A DNA stretch of 9,642 nt from Sedimenticola sp. (GCA_027038775.1 JALWGP010000264.1:1-9642), one strand, 5' to 3'. Positions 1-5,757 are shown, counted from the first letter of the stretch. Program-made: numbers and translations. The notes: generated by a model from the letters alone, not told the origin.

Positions 1-919
1 GCTCACCGTGGACGAGCCCACCGTCTCCATGACCTTCCAGGTGAACACCTCCCCCTTCGCCGGGCGCGAGGGCAAGTACCTCACCTCGCGCCAGCTCAAG
101 GAGCGGCTGGAGCGGGAGCTGATCCACAACGTGGCCCTGCGCGTGGAGGAGGGGCCGGATCCCGAGAAGTTCAAGGTATCGGGCCGGGGCGAGCTGCACC
201 TCTCCATCCTGCTGGAGAACATGCGCCGCGAGGGCTACGAGCTGGCCGTCTCGCGCCCCGAGGTGATCTTCCGCGAGATCGACGGCGAGGTGTGCGAGCC
301 CTACGAGCAGCTCACGGTGGACGTGGAGGAGCCGCATCAGGGCGCCGTCATGGAGGCGCTGGGCAAGCGCCGCGGGCAGCTCAGGGAGATGCAGCCCGAC
401 GGCAATGGCCGGGTGCGGCTGGACTACATCATCCCCTCCCGCGGGCTCATCGGTTTCCAGACCGAGTTCATGACCACCACCTCGGGCACCGGGCTGATGT
501 ACCACGTCTTCGATCACTACGGGCCGGCCCAGGCCGGCGGCATCGCGCCGCGCCCCAACGGCGTGATGATCTCCAACACCACCGGCAAGGCGCTGGCCTA
601 CGCCCTGTTCAACCTGCAGGAGCGGGGCAAGCTCTTCGTCGAGCACGGCGAAGAGATCTACGAGGGGCAGATCATCGGCCTCCACTCGCGTGACAACGAC
701 CTCACCGTCAACCCCACCAAGGGCAAGCAGCTCACCAACATCCGCGCCGCCGGCAAGGACGACGCCCTCATCCTCACCCCGCCGGTGCGCTTCTCGCTGG
801 AGCAGGCGCTGGAGTTCATCGAGGAGGATGAGCTGGTGGAGGTGACTCCCGAGGCGATCCGCCTGCGCAAGAAGCACCTGAAAGAACACGAGCGGAAGCG
901 AGCCAGGCGGGACGCCTAG
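1..919 (+). CDS. typA: TypA/BipA ribosome-associated GTPase, C-terminal half (5' end outside window)
   Basis: TypA (BipA) is a translational GTPase of the EF-G family that binds the 70S ribosome and assists growth and ribosome assembly under stress or cold. The reading frame is already open at base 2, and its first residues ([10 protein letters not shown]) sit inside the family, so the start and the GTPase domain lie upstream. The visible 306 or so residues cover the EF-G III-like domain, with [17 protein letters not shown] and the [19 protein letters not shown] motif. After these come the EF-G V-like domain and the BipA-specific C-terminal domain, recognisable from [25 protein letters not shown] and DNDLTVN. 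It ends in the lysine/arginine-rich tail typical of the family. Full-length members are about 605 residues, so roughly half is missing. The gene converges on higA, with 18 bp between the stops. The assignment is secure from motif content. Confidence 0.97.
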   Translation, partial: LTVDEPTVSMTFQVNTSPFAGREGKYLTSRQLKERLERELIHNVALRVEEGPDPEKFKVSGRGELHLSILLENMRREGYELAVSRPEVIFREIDGEVCEPYEQLTVDVEEPHQGAVMEALGKRRGQLREMQPDGNGRVRLDYIIPSRGLIGFQTEFMTTTSGTGLMYHVFDHYGPAQAGGIAPRPNGVMISNTTGKALAYALFNLQERGKLFVEHGEEIYEGQIIGLHSRDNDLTVNPTKGKQLTNIRAAGKDDALILTPPVRFSLEQALEFIEEDELVEVTPEAIRLRKKHLKEHERKRARRDA

Positions 920-937
920 GCGCACCCTGCCGGCAGC

Positions 938-1228
938 TCAGGCGGCGATGTTTTCGATCTTGTCGAGGTTTTTGCCGGCCGCCTTCCTGGCCTCCTCCAG
1001 GTCATAATCGGCCTGGAGTCCCATCCAGAACTGCTCCGAAGTCCCCAAGGCCCGGGCCAGGCGCAAGGCCGTGTCTGCCGTGATGGCCCGCTTGCCATGC
1101 ACGATTTCATTGACGCGCCGCGGCGGCACGCCCATGGTTCGCGCAAGCCGGTTCTGGCTGATCCCCAAGGGTACGAGAAACTCCTCCAACAGAACCTCGC
1201 CGGGGTGGATGTTCGGCAGGTCGTTCAT
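938..1228 (-). CDS. higA: HigA antitoxin, XRE/HTH family
   Basis: HigA is the antitoxin and DNA-binding autorepressor of a HigBA type II toxin-antitoxin pair. The protein carries the diagnostic N-terminal signature LPNIHPGEVLLEEFL. A helix-turn-helix (about residues 23-50 from this start) includes ISQNRLARTMGVPPRRVNEI and GKRAITADTALRLARALG. The length of about 96 aa is normal. I chose the ATG at 1228 because GAGGAAG lies just upstream and because the family usually begins at this point. An in-frame ATG at 1240 (100 aa) overlaps the toxin-frame stop as ATGA and is the alternative start. The gene sits directly downstream of the broken higB on the same strand. It is probably expressed from the shared promoter at 1509-1538 and represses it. 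With no working toxin it may survive as a free regulator or an anti-addiction gene (inference). Confidence 0.93.
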   Translation of the reverse strand: MNDLPNIHPGEVLLEEFLVPLGISQNRLARTMGVPPRRVNEIVHGKRAITADTALRLARALGTSEQFWMGLQADYDLEEARKAAGKNLDKIENIAA

Positions 1229-1236
1229 GGTCTTCC

Positions 1237-1502
1237 TCATTTATGGTAATCGACGATCTCCACGTCGCCTGCGTGGCCGTCTCTCCAGGTGTGTTGATGC
1301 GAATGCTGTGTTGGCCCTTCCGAGATCCCTTGAGTGCTTCCAGATGGTTGGCCGGGGGAACTCGCAGGTCGGTCAGACTGACGGCATTGTTCAACATGCG
1401 CAATTTGCGGCGCGCAACGGGTTGAATGTCGCCGGGGAGTTTTTTGGAAAAACGCCCTTCCCAAATTTTTCTGGTTTCCGCATCCTTGAAACCGGTGATC
1501 AT
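1237..1502 (-). pseudogene. higB: HigB toxin (RelE-like ribosome-dependent mRNA interferase), frameshifted
   Basis: HigB toxins cut mRNA on the translating ribosome. The first frame (1502 to about 1293) reads as a good HigB: MITGFKDAETRKIW, then VARRKLRMLNNA, LTDLRVPPANHLEALKG and GQHSIRIN. The expected C-terminus, TWRDGHAGDVEIVDYHK, is present but in another frame (1290-1237) and stops at the ATGA overlap with higA. In HigB proteins about eight residues (24 nt; DQWRICFR-like) normally separate IRIN from the second Trp. Only 5 nt do so here, so a net deletion of about 19 nt removed the Trp-Arg segment and shifted the frame. Unshifted translation would read on to 1107 as unrelated sequence overlapping higA. 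That product lacks the conserved DVEIVDYH end and should be inactive. The upstream part is otherwise well conserved, so the lesion looks recent. A sequencing or assembly error is possible but less likely for 19 nt. Confidence 0.88.
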
Positions 1503-1508
1503 GAGGGC

Positions 1509-1538
1509 AATATAACGTCTGGCGACATATGACGTCAA
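1509..1538 (-). promoter_or_regulatory. Predicted higBA promoter
   Basis: On the minus strand a TTGACG -35 element (1533-1538) and a TATATT -10 element (1509-1514) are separated by 18 bp. Transcription would be expected to begin about 6-7 nt after the -10, at about 1502, which coincides with the higB ATG. The message may therefore be leaderless; there is no Shine-Dalgarno sequence in front of that ATG. The elements lie inside the palindrome described separately. Confidence 0.65.
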
Positions 1539-1546
1539 ACGTTATA
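1511..1546. promoter_or_regulatory. Predicted HigA operator, 36-bp imperfect palindrome
   Basis: TATAACGT (1511-1518) and ACGTTATA (1539-1546) are perfect inverted arms around a centre at CATATG (1526-1531). Fifteen of the eighteen symmetric base pairs match; the mismatched pairs are 1519/1538, 1522/1535 and 1525/1532. It covers the space between the -10 and -35 elements and overlaps both. This is the usual arrangement for an antitoxin autorepression site. Binding by HigA is inferred. Confidence 0.7.
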
Positions 1547-1557
1547 GTGACACCCCT

Positions 1558-1603
1558 GGTTGACCCATGGAATGGGTAAAGGCCGCAAGCGTACCCGTCA
1601 ACC
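1558..1603. repeat. Diverged REP-like palindrome
   Basis: Outer arms GGTTGAC (1558-1564) and GTCAACC (1597-1603) enclose inner arms GGGTA (1574-1578) and TACCC (1592-1596). The section from 1569, with GGAATGGGTAAAGGCCGCAA followed by GCGTACCCGTCAAC, aligns with the long-type REP units at 4024 and 4672, which have GGATGGGCAAAGGCC and then CCGTGCCCATC. It lacks the GTAG tetranucleotide. I read it as a decayed or sibling copy of the same REP family. It also contains the stop codon of the possible small gene at 1598-1753. Confidence 0.6.
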
Positions 1604-1753
1604 GGATTTCAGTGCAGACCTCAGCCCCACGCCTGCCATCTTAAGCAGCAGCCAGAGGAAGGCCAGCGTTCTGAACGGCAACAGGAGAAGCGCTTTCCAG
1701 GCCGGTTCGTTGCCGGATTCCGCTTCCCTGGTCTTGGGAAAAGCAATACACAT
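1598..1753 (-). CDS. Possible small hydrophobic protein (51 aa) downstream of ycgL
   Basis: An ATG at 1753 opens a 51-codon frame ending in TGA at 1598-1600, only 20 nt after the ycgL stop and on the same strand. The N-terminal part is polar (MCIAFPKTREAESGNEPAW). The C-terminal part is hydrophobic (ALLLLPFRTLAFLWLLLK, then MAGVGLRSALKSG) and could form a membrane-associated helix with a basic end. I do not recognise a family. Against it: there is no clear Shine-Dalgarno sequence and it is short. For it: there is tandem placement with ycgL, a believable small-membrane-protein composition, and no better use of this interval. Its stop lies inside the decayed REP palindrome. Confidence 0.38.
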   Translation of the reverse strand: MCIAFPKTREAESGNEPAWKALLLLPFRTLAFLWLLLKMAGVGLRSALKSG

Positions 1754-1773
1754 GAACAGAGTCTATCCGTGGA

Positions 1774-2043
1774 TCAGTCCAGGTTGCCATGATAAATCTC
1801 AGGCACCAGCTTCGGCGGCATCTGCAGGTAGTAGCCCTCCTCGCGCAGCCGCCTCATCACTTCCGTCACCTCGGCACGCGCCAGACGCCGTTCCTCGTGC
1901 AGTTCCAGCTCCATCACCAGTGAAGGCTCGCCGAAGCGGCGCAGCAGCAGTTCGGGTACACAGTCGAAGTCGCCTTCCCGGGCGAGGTAGAGGTACATCT
2001 CGTCCTTCTTCGGGCTCTTGTAGATCCAGCAGGGTAGGGACAT
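1774..2043 (-). CDS. ycgL: YcgL-domain protein
   Basis: YcgL is a small, widespread gammaproteobacterial protein of unknown biochemical role. The 89-aa product has the family signature: CWIYKSPKKDEMYLYL at the N-terminus, then FDCVPELLLRRFGEPSLVMEL and REEGYYLQMPPK near the C-terminus. E. coli YcgL is about 100 aa, so the length is normal. The frame continues open upstream, but only the ATG at 2043 gives the usual family start a few residues before CWIYKS. No Shine-Dalgarno sequence is visible before it. The divergent slp gene starts only 18 bp away, so the two genes must share or overlap promoter elements. A possible 51-codon gene follows 20 nt downstream. Confidence 0.9.
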   Translation of the reverse strand: MSLPCWIYKSPKKDEMYLYLAREGDFDCVPELLLRRFGEPSLVMELELHEERRLARAEVTEVMRRLREEGYYLQMPPKLVPEIYHGNLD

Positions 2044-2061
2044 TTGGGGTATATTCGGAGC

Positions 2062-2571
2062 ATGAAGCGGGCTTTCCATTTTACGCTCATTCTGTTGCTG
2101 GGCGGCTGTGCCGGTACCCTTCCCAGGGCCATATCCCAGCCTCCGGCCACACCGGTCTCGGTGCAGGAGGTGCAGAAGGGAGTGGAGTCCCACCTGTCCC
2201 AGGAGGTGCGCTGGGGCGGTGACATCATCGAGGTGCAGAACTACAGCGATCACACCGACGTGCTGGTACTGGCCCGCGAGCTGAGCAAGGGCGGCGAGCC
2301 GAAGAGGGAAGGGGGCGTGGATGGTCGCTTCATCGCCCGTTTCGGCAGCTTCATCGACCCGGCCCAGCTGCCGGAAGGGGAACGGCTCACCGTAAGTGGC
2401 CCGGTGATCGGCATGGAGCGCCGCAAGGTGGGGGAATACCCCTACCGCTATCCGGTGGTGCAGGTGACCGCCTGGCACCTGTGGCCGGAACCGGAGCCGA
2501 GAACCTATTATCACGATCCGTGGTGGCCTTATTATCCGGGATACCCGTGGCGGTACCCGTATTGGTGGTGA
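2062..2571 (+). CDS. slp: Slp-family outer-membrane lipoprotein, aromatic-tailed paralogue
   Basis: Slp (starvation-inducible lipoprotein) proteins are anchored in the outer membrane; their molecular role is unclear. This 169-aa product begins with a lipoprotein signal peptide (MKRAFHFTLILLLGGC) with a lipobox ending at Cys16. The Slp core follows: VRWGGDIIEVQN, GRFIARFGSFIDP, LTVSGPVIG, then YPYRYPVVQ. The last 24 or so residues are strikingly rich in Tyr, Trp and Pro and end in PWRYPYWW. The ATG at 2062 was chosen because it gives the intact signal peptide; a TTG at 2044 would add six residues. A CGGAG lies just one base before the ATG, closer than usual, so initiation may be weak or leaderless (a TATATT lies at 2050-2055). 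It is first in an apparent three-gene operon with a second Slp gene and a MOSC gene. Confidence 0.92.
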   Translation: MKRAFHFTLILLLGGCAGTLPRAISQPPATPVSVQEVQKGVESHLSQEVRWGGDIIEVQNYSDHTDVLVLARELSKGGEPKREGGVDGRFIARFGSFIDPAQLPEGERLTVSGPVIGMERRKVGEYPYRYPVVQVTAWHLWPEPEPRTYYHDPWWPYYPGYPWRYPYWW

Positions 2572-2586
2572 AAGCGGAGGAAAGCC

Positions 2587-3117
2587 ATGCCCCTGTTTCG
2601 AACACTCTCCCTGCTGACCGCGATGCTCCTGCTGGCCGGCTGCCAGAGCAGCGGCGGAACCCTGCCCCCGGGCCCGGTGCCGGCCCAGCTCTCGGCCACC
2701 GCCGACCCTTCGGTGAAGGGGCAGCGTCTCACTTGGGGCGGCAGCGTGATCCGCGTGAAGAACCTCCGGGACCGTACCCTGGTGGAGATCATGGCCTATC
2801 CGCTGGACAGCGAGGGTAGGCCGCGCACCGGCCAGCCGTCACAGGGGCGTTTCATCGCCGACTACCAGGGGTTCCTGGAGCCTGCCGAGTACCCCGTGGG
2901 TCGGTTGGTCACCGTCACCGGCCCCATGCTCGGCTACCTGGACGGCAAGGTGGGCGAGGCCGACTACCGCTATCCCGCCCTGCAGGCCGACGAGATCCGC
3001 GTGTGGGAAAACCGGCGCTCCGGCTCCGGGGTGCGCCCCGCGGTGAGCGTGGGGGTGGGCGTCGGTGGTGGCAGCAGCAGTGGCTGGAGCAACATCGGCA
3101 TCGGTATCGGGTTCTGA
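2587..3117 (+). CDS. slp: Slp-family outer-membrane lipoprotein, glycine-tailed paralogue
   Basis: This is a second Slp-type lipoprotein, 176 aa, starting 15 nt after the first one stops, with a good ribosome binding site (AGCGGAGG) 6-7 nt before the ATG. The signal peptide MPLFRTLSLLTAMLLLAGC has lipobox LAGC with Cys19. The core parallels its neighbour: LTWGGSVIRVKN, VEIMAYPLDSEGRP, GRFIADYQGFLEP, VTVTGPMLGY, then YRYPALQADEIRVWE. The shared motifs indicate an old tandem duplication. The tail is completely different: low-complexity Gly/Val/Ser (VSVGVGVGGGSSSG) ending in alternating Gly-Ile (IGIGIGF). The function is inferred only at family level, as an envelope lipoprotein linked to starvation or stress. 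Confidence 0.92.
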   Translation: MPLFRTLSLLTAMLLLAGCQSSGGTLPPGPVPAQLSATADPSVKGQRLTWGGSVIRVKNLRDRTLVEIMAYPLDSEGRPRTGQPSQGRFIADYQGFLEPAEYPVGRLVTVTGPMLGYLDGKVGEADYRYPALQADEIRVWENRRSGSGVRPAVSVGVGVGGGSSSGWSNIGIGIGF

Positions 3118-3118
3118 A

Positions 3119-3916
3119 ATGAGACTGACCGGGCTCTACCGCTATCCAGTGAAGTCGTTGCGCGGCGAATCCCTGCTGCGCATGCAGGTGGATCCGCGCG
3201 GGCCGGAGCTGGACCGCCACTGGATGGTGGTGAACGAGAAGGGACGCTTTCTCACCCAGCGTGAGCTGCCGCGCATGGTGCTGATCCGGCCCCATCTGTT
3301 CGATGGCGGCCTGCGGCTTTCCGCGCCCGGCATGCCGGACCTCGAAGCGGCGCCAGGAGGGGATGCCGAGCCTCTGGAAGTCCAGGTCTGGAACGACCGC
3401 TGCCGGGCCCGGCCCGTGAGCGCCGAGGCCGACCGCTGGCTGAGCGACTTCCTGGGCATCCCCTGCCGCCTGGTGGAGTTTGCCGAGGAAGAACACCGGA
3501 AGGTGGATCCCGACTACGCCGAACCGGGAGACGAGACCGCTTTCTCCGACGGTTTCCCCTTTCTGCTGATTTCCCGGGCTTCCCTCGACGACCTCAATCG
3601 CCGCATGGGCTGCGCCCTGCCCATGGAGCGTTTCCGCCCCAACCTGGTGGTGGAGGGATGCGAGCCCTATGCCGAGGACACCTGGAAGCGCATCCGCATC
3701 GGCGACCTCACCTTCCGCGTGGTCAAGCCCTGCTCCCGCTGCGTCATTCCCACCGTCAACCCCGAGACCGGTGAGCGCGAGGGCAACGAACCCCTCAAGA
3801 CCCTGATGACCTACCGCAAGGAGGGCAACAAGGTCTTCTTCGGGCAGAACCTCATCCACGACGGCACCGGCGTGCTGGAGGTGGGGATGCCGGTGGAGGT
3901 GCTGGAAGAGAGGTGA
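3119..3916 (+). CDS. MOSC-domain molybdoenzyme, mARC/YcbX-like
   Basis: MOSC proteins of the mARC/YcbX group bind a molybdenum cofactor and reduce N-hydroxylated compounds such as base analogues. The 265-aa product has the MOSC N-terminal beta-barrel (LYRYPVKSLRGE, then GPELDRHWMVVNEKGRFLTQRE). The MOSC core follows, with FPFLLISRASLDDLN, MERFRPNLVVEGCEPYAED and the KPCSRCVIPTVNPETGE motif, whose cysteines lie in the cofactor-binding region of this family. It ends soon after FFGQNLIHDGTGVLEVGMPV. E. coli YcbX is about 370 aa because it carries a C-terminal 2Fe-2S ferredoxin domain. That domain is absent here, so an outside electron donor would be needed (inference). The ATG at 3119 lies one base after the second slp stop, so translation is probably coupled. 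A leftward in-frame extension would run into slp and was not used. Confidence 0.92.
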   Translation: MRLTGLYRYPVKSLRGESLLRMQVDPRGPELDRHWMVVNEKGRFLTQRELPRMVLIRPHLFDGGLRLSAPGMPDLEAAPGGDAEPLEVQVWNDRCRARPVSAEADRWLSDFLGIPCRLVEFAEEEHRKVDPDYAEPGDETAFSDGFPFLLISRASLDDLNRRMGCALPMERFRPNLVVEGCEPYAEDTWKRIRIGDLTFRVVKPCSRCVIPTVNPETGEREGNEPLKTLMTYRKEGNKVFFGQNLIHDGTGVLEVGMPVEVLEER

Positions 3917-3930
3917 CAGGCTTTGTGAAT

Positions 3931-3961
3931 TGATGGGCACGTGGCGCTTTGCCCATCCTAC
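3931..3961 (-). repeat. REP unit A (short type)
   Basis: A 31-bp stem-loop unit with arms GATGGGCA and TGCCCATC around a short CG-rich loop. Read on the minus strand it starts with the GTAG tetranucleotide that RAYT transposases recognise. It lies 14 bp after the MOSC stop codon and may also act as an mRNA 3' stabiliser. Confidence 0.85.
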
Positions 3962-3981
3962 GGGCTGGTCGGTGGTTGGGG

Positions 3982-4012
3982 TGATGGGCACGCTTCGCTT
4001 TGCCCATCCTAC
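3982..4012 (-). repeat. REP unit B (short type)
   Basis: This unit has the same stem arms and GTAG as unit A, in the same orientation, 20 bp further on; only the loop bases differ. Its GTAG end faces the GTAG end of unit C across 11 bp, forming a head-to-head BIME pair. Flanking bases before it (from about 3967) also resemble the reverse complement of those after unit C (to about 4080), so the inverted repeat is longer than the REP core. Confidence 0.85.
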
Positions 4013-4023
4013 TGTGCTAGCTT

Positions 4024-4059
4024 GTAGGATGGGCAAAGGCCATAAGGCCGTGCCCATCA
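4024..4059 (+). repeat. REP unit C (long type)
   Basis: A 36-bp unit starting with GTAG, with stem arms GATGGGCA and TGCCCATC and an extra internal palindrome GGCC-ATAA-GGCC. It is inverted relative to unit B. It lies 33 bp upstream of the transposase start, so the transcript leader of that gene can fold into a large hairpin if transcription begins upstream of B. Confidence 0.85.
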
Positions 4060-4092
4060 ACCCCCGCCACCCAACCGATCAAGGAGGATCGA

Positions 4093-4617
4093 ATGGAATT
4101 CAGAAGAGCCAGGATTCCCGGTGGAACCTATTTCTTCACCGTCGTCGCCGCCGAAAGGCGGCCCTTGCTGATCGATAACGTCTCCCGCCTGAGGGAGGCA
4201 TTTCGGTCGGTAAAGTACCGATACCCTTTTCATATCGAAGCCATCGTCGTGTTGCCCGACCATCTGCATGCCATCTGGCGCCTGCCGGATGGTGATGCCG
4301 ACTACCCCTTGCGCTGGTCGCTCATCAAGCGCCACTTCTCGAGCGGCCTGCCCGCCGGTTGGCGAACCGCATCCCGGCGTTCCAAGCGGGAGAAAGGGAT
4401 CTGGCAGAGACGTTACTGGGAGCACTGCATCCGGGATGAGAACGACCTGCACAGGCACCTCGATTACATCCATTACAACCCGGCGAAGCATGGGTTCGTC
4501 AATCGCGTGGCGGATTGGCCGTACAGTTCCTTTGGGAAGTGGGTGGAGAAGGGGGTGTATCCCGAGGATTGGGGTAGTGAAGTGCCGTCGACAGTGGAGG
4601 GGATGGAGTTGGAGTGA
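4093..4617 (+). CDS. REP-associated tyrosine transposase (RAYT, Y1/HUH family)
   Basis: RAYTs are single-copy, domesticated relatives of IS200/IS605 transposases that nick REP palindromes in single-stranded DNA. The 174-aa protein starts with the typical RRARIPGGTYFFTVV strand. It carries the HUH motif in LPDHLHAIW (His57 and His59). Its C-terminal helix, LDYIHYNPAKHGFV, includes Tyr125, the likely nucleophile. A family-typical VADWPYSSF motif follows. All catalytic residues appear intact and the length matches the family. The ATG is preceded by a perfect AGGAGG at 4082-4087 with 5-nt spacing. REP units of a single family flank it on both sides, with their GTAG ends inward in pairs, so this is a complete REPtron. 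It is convergent with the polysaccharide genes to its right. Confidence 0.95.
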   Translation: MEFRRARIPGGTYFFTVVAAERRPLLIDNVSRLREAFRSVKYRYPFHIEAIVVLPDHLHAIWRLPDGDADYPLRWSLIKRHFSSGLPAGWRTASRRSKREKGIWQRRYWEHCIRDENDLHRHLDYIHYNPAKHGFVNRVADWPYSSFGKWVEKGVYPEDWGSEVPSTVEGMELE

Positions 4618-4626
4618 TGCTGGGCT

Positions 4627-4657
4627 TGATGGGCACGCGGCGCTTTGCCCATCCTAC
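4627..4657 (-). repeat. REP unit D (short type)
   Basis: Same stem and GTAG as units A and B, starting 9 bp after the transposase stop. Its loop (CGCGGCGCTT) is nearly identical to that of unit A. It forms a head-to-head pair with unit E. Confidence 0.85.
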
Positions 4658-4671
4658 GCGGGATCGGGTCT

Positions 4672-4706
4672 GTAGGATGGGCAAAGGCCGTCAGGCCGTG
4701 CCCATC
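4672..4706 (+). repeat. REP unit E (long type)
   Basis: A 35-bp unit starting with GTAG, with the internal palindrome GGCC-GTCA-GGCC like unit C. The D-E pair separates the convergent transposase and epimerase genes and can form a very stable hairpin on either strand. It may block read-through between them (inference). Confidence 0.85.
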
Positions 4707-4719
4707 GGCATGTGTGGCA

Positions 4720-4737
4720 GGCACGTTTCGTTTGCCC
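4720..4737. repeat. Possible REP remnant
   Basis: GGCACGTTTCGTTTGCCC resembles the core of short-type unit B (GGGCACGCTTCGCTTTGCCC) but lacks the outer stem and GTAG. It lies 13 bp after unit E. It could be a decayed third unit or chance similarity. Confidence 0.35.
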
Positions 4738-4749
4738 TTGAGCAGCCTC

Positions 4750-5757
4750 TTAGCCGTAATACTCCCGATACCACTCGACGAACCGCCCAATCCCCTCCTC
4801 CAGCGGCGTGTTCGGCCGATAACCGAAATCCCGCATCAGATCTTCCACGTCGGCATAGGTGTCGGGCACGTCGCCCGGCTGCAGGGGCAGGTACTCCTTT
4901 TTCGCCTCCACCCCCAGCGCCTTTTCCAGGGTGGCGATGTAGGTCTCCAGCTCCACCGGCTGGTGGTTGCCGATGTTGTAGACCCGCCAGGGCGCCTGGC
5001 TGGAGCCGGGGTCGGGGTCGTCGCCGGACCACTCGGGGTTGGGCTCTGCGGGCTTGTCCAGCACCCGGATCACCCCCTCCACGATGTCGTCGATGTAGGT
5101 GAAGTCGCGCCGGTGTTTGCCGTAGTTGAACACCTGGATGGTCTCGCCGGCGAGGATGGCGCGGGTGAACTTCTGCAGGGCCATGTCGGGCCGGTCCCAG
5201 GGGCCGTAGACGGTGAAGAAGCGCAGCCCCGTGGTGGGCAGGCCGTAGAGGTGGCTATAGGTGTGGGCCATGAGCTCGTTGGCCTTCTTGGTGGCGGCGT
5301 AGAGGCTCACCGGGTGGTCCACGTTGTGGTGCACCGAGAAGGGCATGCGGGTGTTGGCGCCGTACACCGAGCTGGAGGAGGCGTAGACCAGGTGCTCCAC
5401 GCCGTTGTGGCGGCACCCCTCCAGCACGTTGGCGAAGCCCAGCAGGTTGCTGTCGATGTAGGAGAGGGGATTCTCCAGCGAGTAGCGCACCCCCGCCTGG
5501 GCGGCCAGGTTCACCACCCGCCCGGGCCGGTACTCGGCGAACACCTCGGCCACCTTCTTGCGGTCGGCGAGGTCCAGGCGCAGGTGGGTGTAGTTGGGAT
5601 GATCGGCATGCCGTGCCAGCCGCGCCTCCTTGAGGGCGGGGTCGTAGTAGTCGTTGTGGTTGTCGATGCCGATCACCTCGTCGCCCCGCTCGAGGAGGCG
5701 CAGGGTGAGGGCAGAGCCGATGAAGCCGGCGGAGCCGGTGACGAGGATTCTGTTCAA
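4750..5757 (-). CDS. UDP-glucuronate 4-epimerase, NAD-dependent SDR family
   Basis: This enzyme interconverts UDP-glucuronate and UDP-galacturonate, giving precursors for capsule, LPS or exopolysaccharide. The 335-aa protein has the Rossmann NAD motif TGSAGFIG (residues 7-14) and an acidic residue after strand two ([11 protein letters not shown]). The [15 protein letters not shown] segment carries the catalytic Ser, and the Tyr153-x3-Lys157 pair (YAATK) is present. [16 protein letters not shown] and [13 protein letters not shown] are characteristic of the glucuronate epimerase subgroup. The length is normal. The start codon appears to be TTG at 5757, placing TGSAGFIG at the usual position; no in-frame ATG fits and no strong ribosome binding site is visible. 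The 66-bp gap to ugd upstream holds an unrelated REP unit. Co-transcription with ugd gives a UDP-glucose to UDP-galacturonate route. Confidence 0.92.
   Translation of the reverse strand: MNRILVTGSAGFIGSALTLRLLERGDEVIGIDNHNDYYDPALKEARLARHADHPNYTHLRLDLADRKKVAEVFAEYRPGRVVNLAAQAGVRYSLENPLSYIDSNLLGFANVLEGCRHNGVEHLVYASSSSVYGANTRMPFSVHHNVDHPVSLYAATKKANELMAHTYSHLYGLPTTGLRFFTVYGPWDRPDMALQKFTRAILAGETIQVFNYGKHRRDFTYIDDIVEGVIRVLDKPAEPNPEWSGDDPDPGSSQAPWRVYNIGNHQPVELETYIATLEKALGVEAKKEYLPLQPGDVPDTYADVEDLMRDFGYRPNTPLEEGIGRFVEWYREYYG

Noticed and set aside
913..936. Two adjacent perfect palindromes, CGCCTAGGCG (913-922) and CTGCCGGCAG (927-936), between typA and higA, considered as a terminator.
   Set aside because: They have no loop and no T-tract follows on either strand. 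The first includes the typA stop codon and may be chance in GC-rich DNA.
1560..2222. Plus-strand 220-codon frame across the higBA-ycgL gap.
   Set aside because: It starts in the REP-like palindrome, runs antisense to ycgL, then overlaps slp in another frame. It has Ser/Arg/Ala-rich composition without motifs.
1774..2514. Extended 246-codon version of ycgL.
   Set aside because: Everything before the ATG at 2043 is antisense to slp and lies outside the YcgL family. The 89-aa form fits.
3931..4059. Repeats upstream of the transposase considered as a CRISPR array.
   Set aside because: The units are inverted relative to one another, palindromic, unequal in length and separated by short irregular gaps. 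They are REP/BIME elements and no cas genes are present.
2915..4060. Minus-strand open frame beginning with VGWAKRSVPI-like peptides.
   Set aside because: Those peptides are translations of the REP units and the rest is antisense to the MOSC and slp genes. This is a well-known annotation artefact around such repeats.
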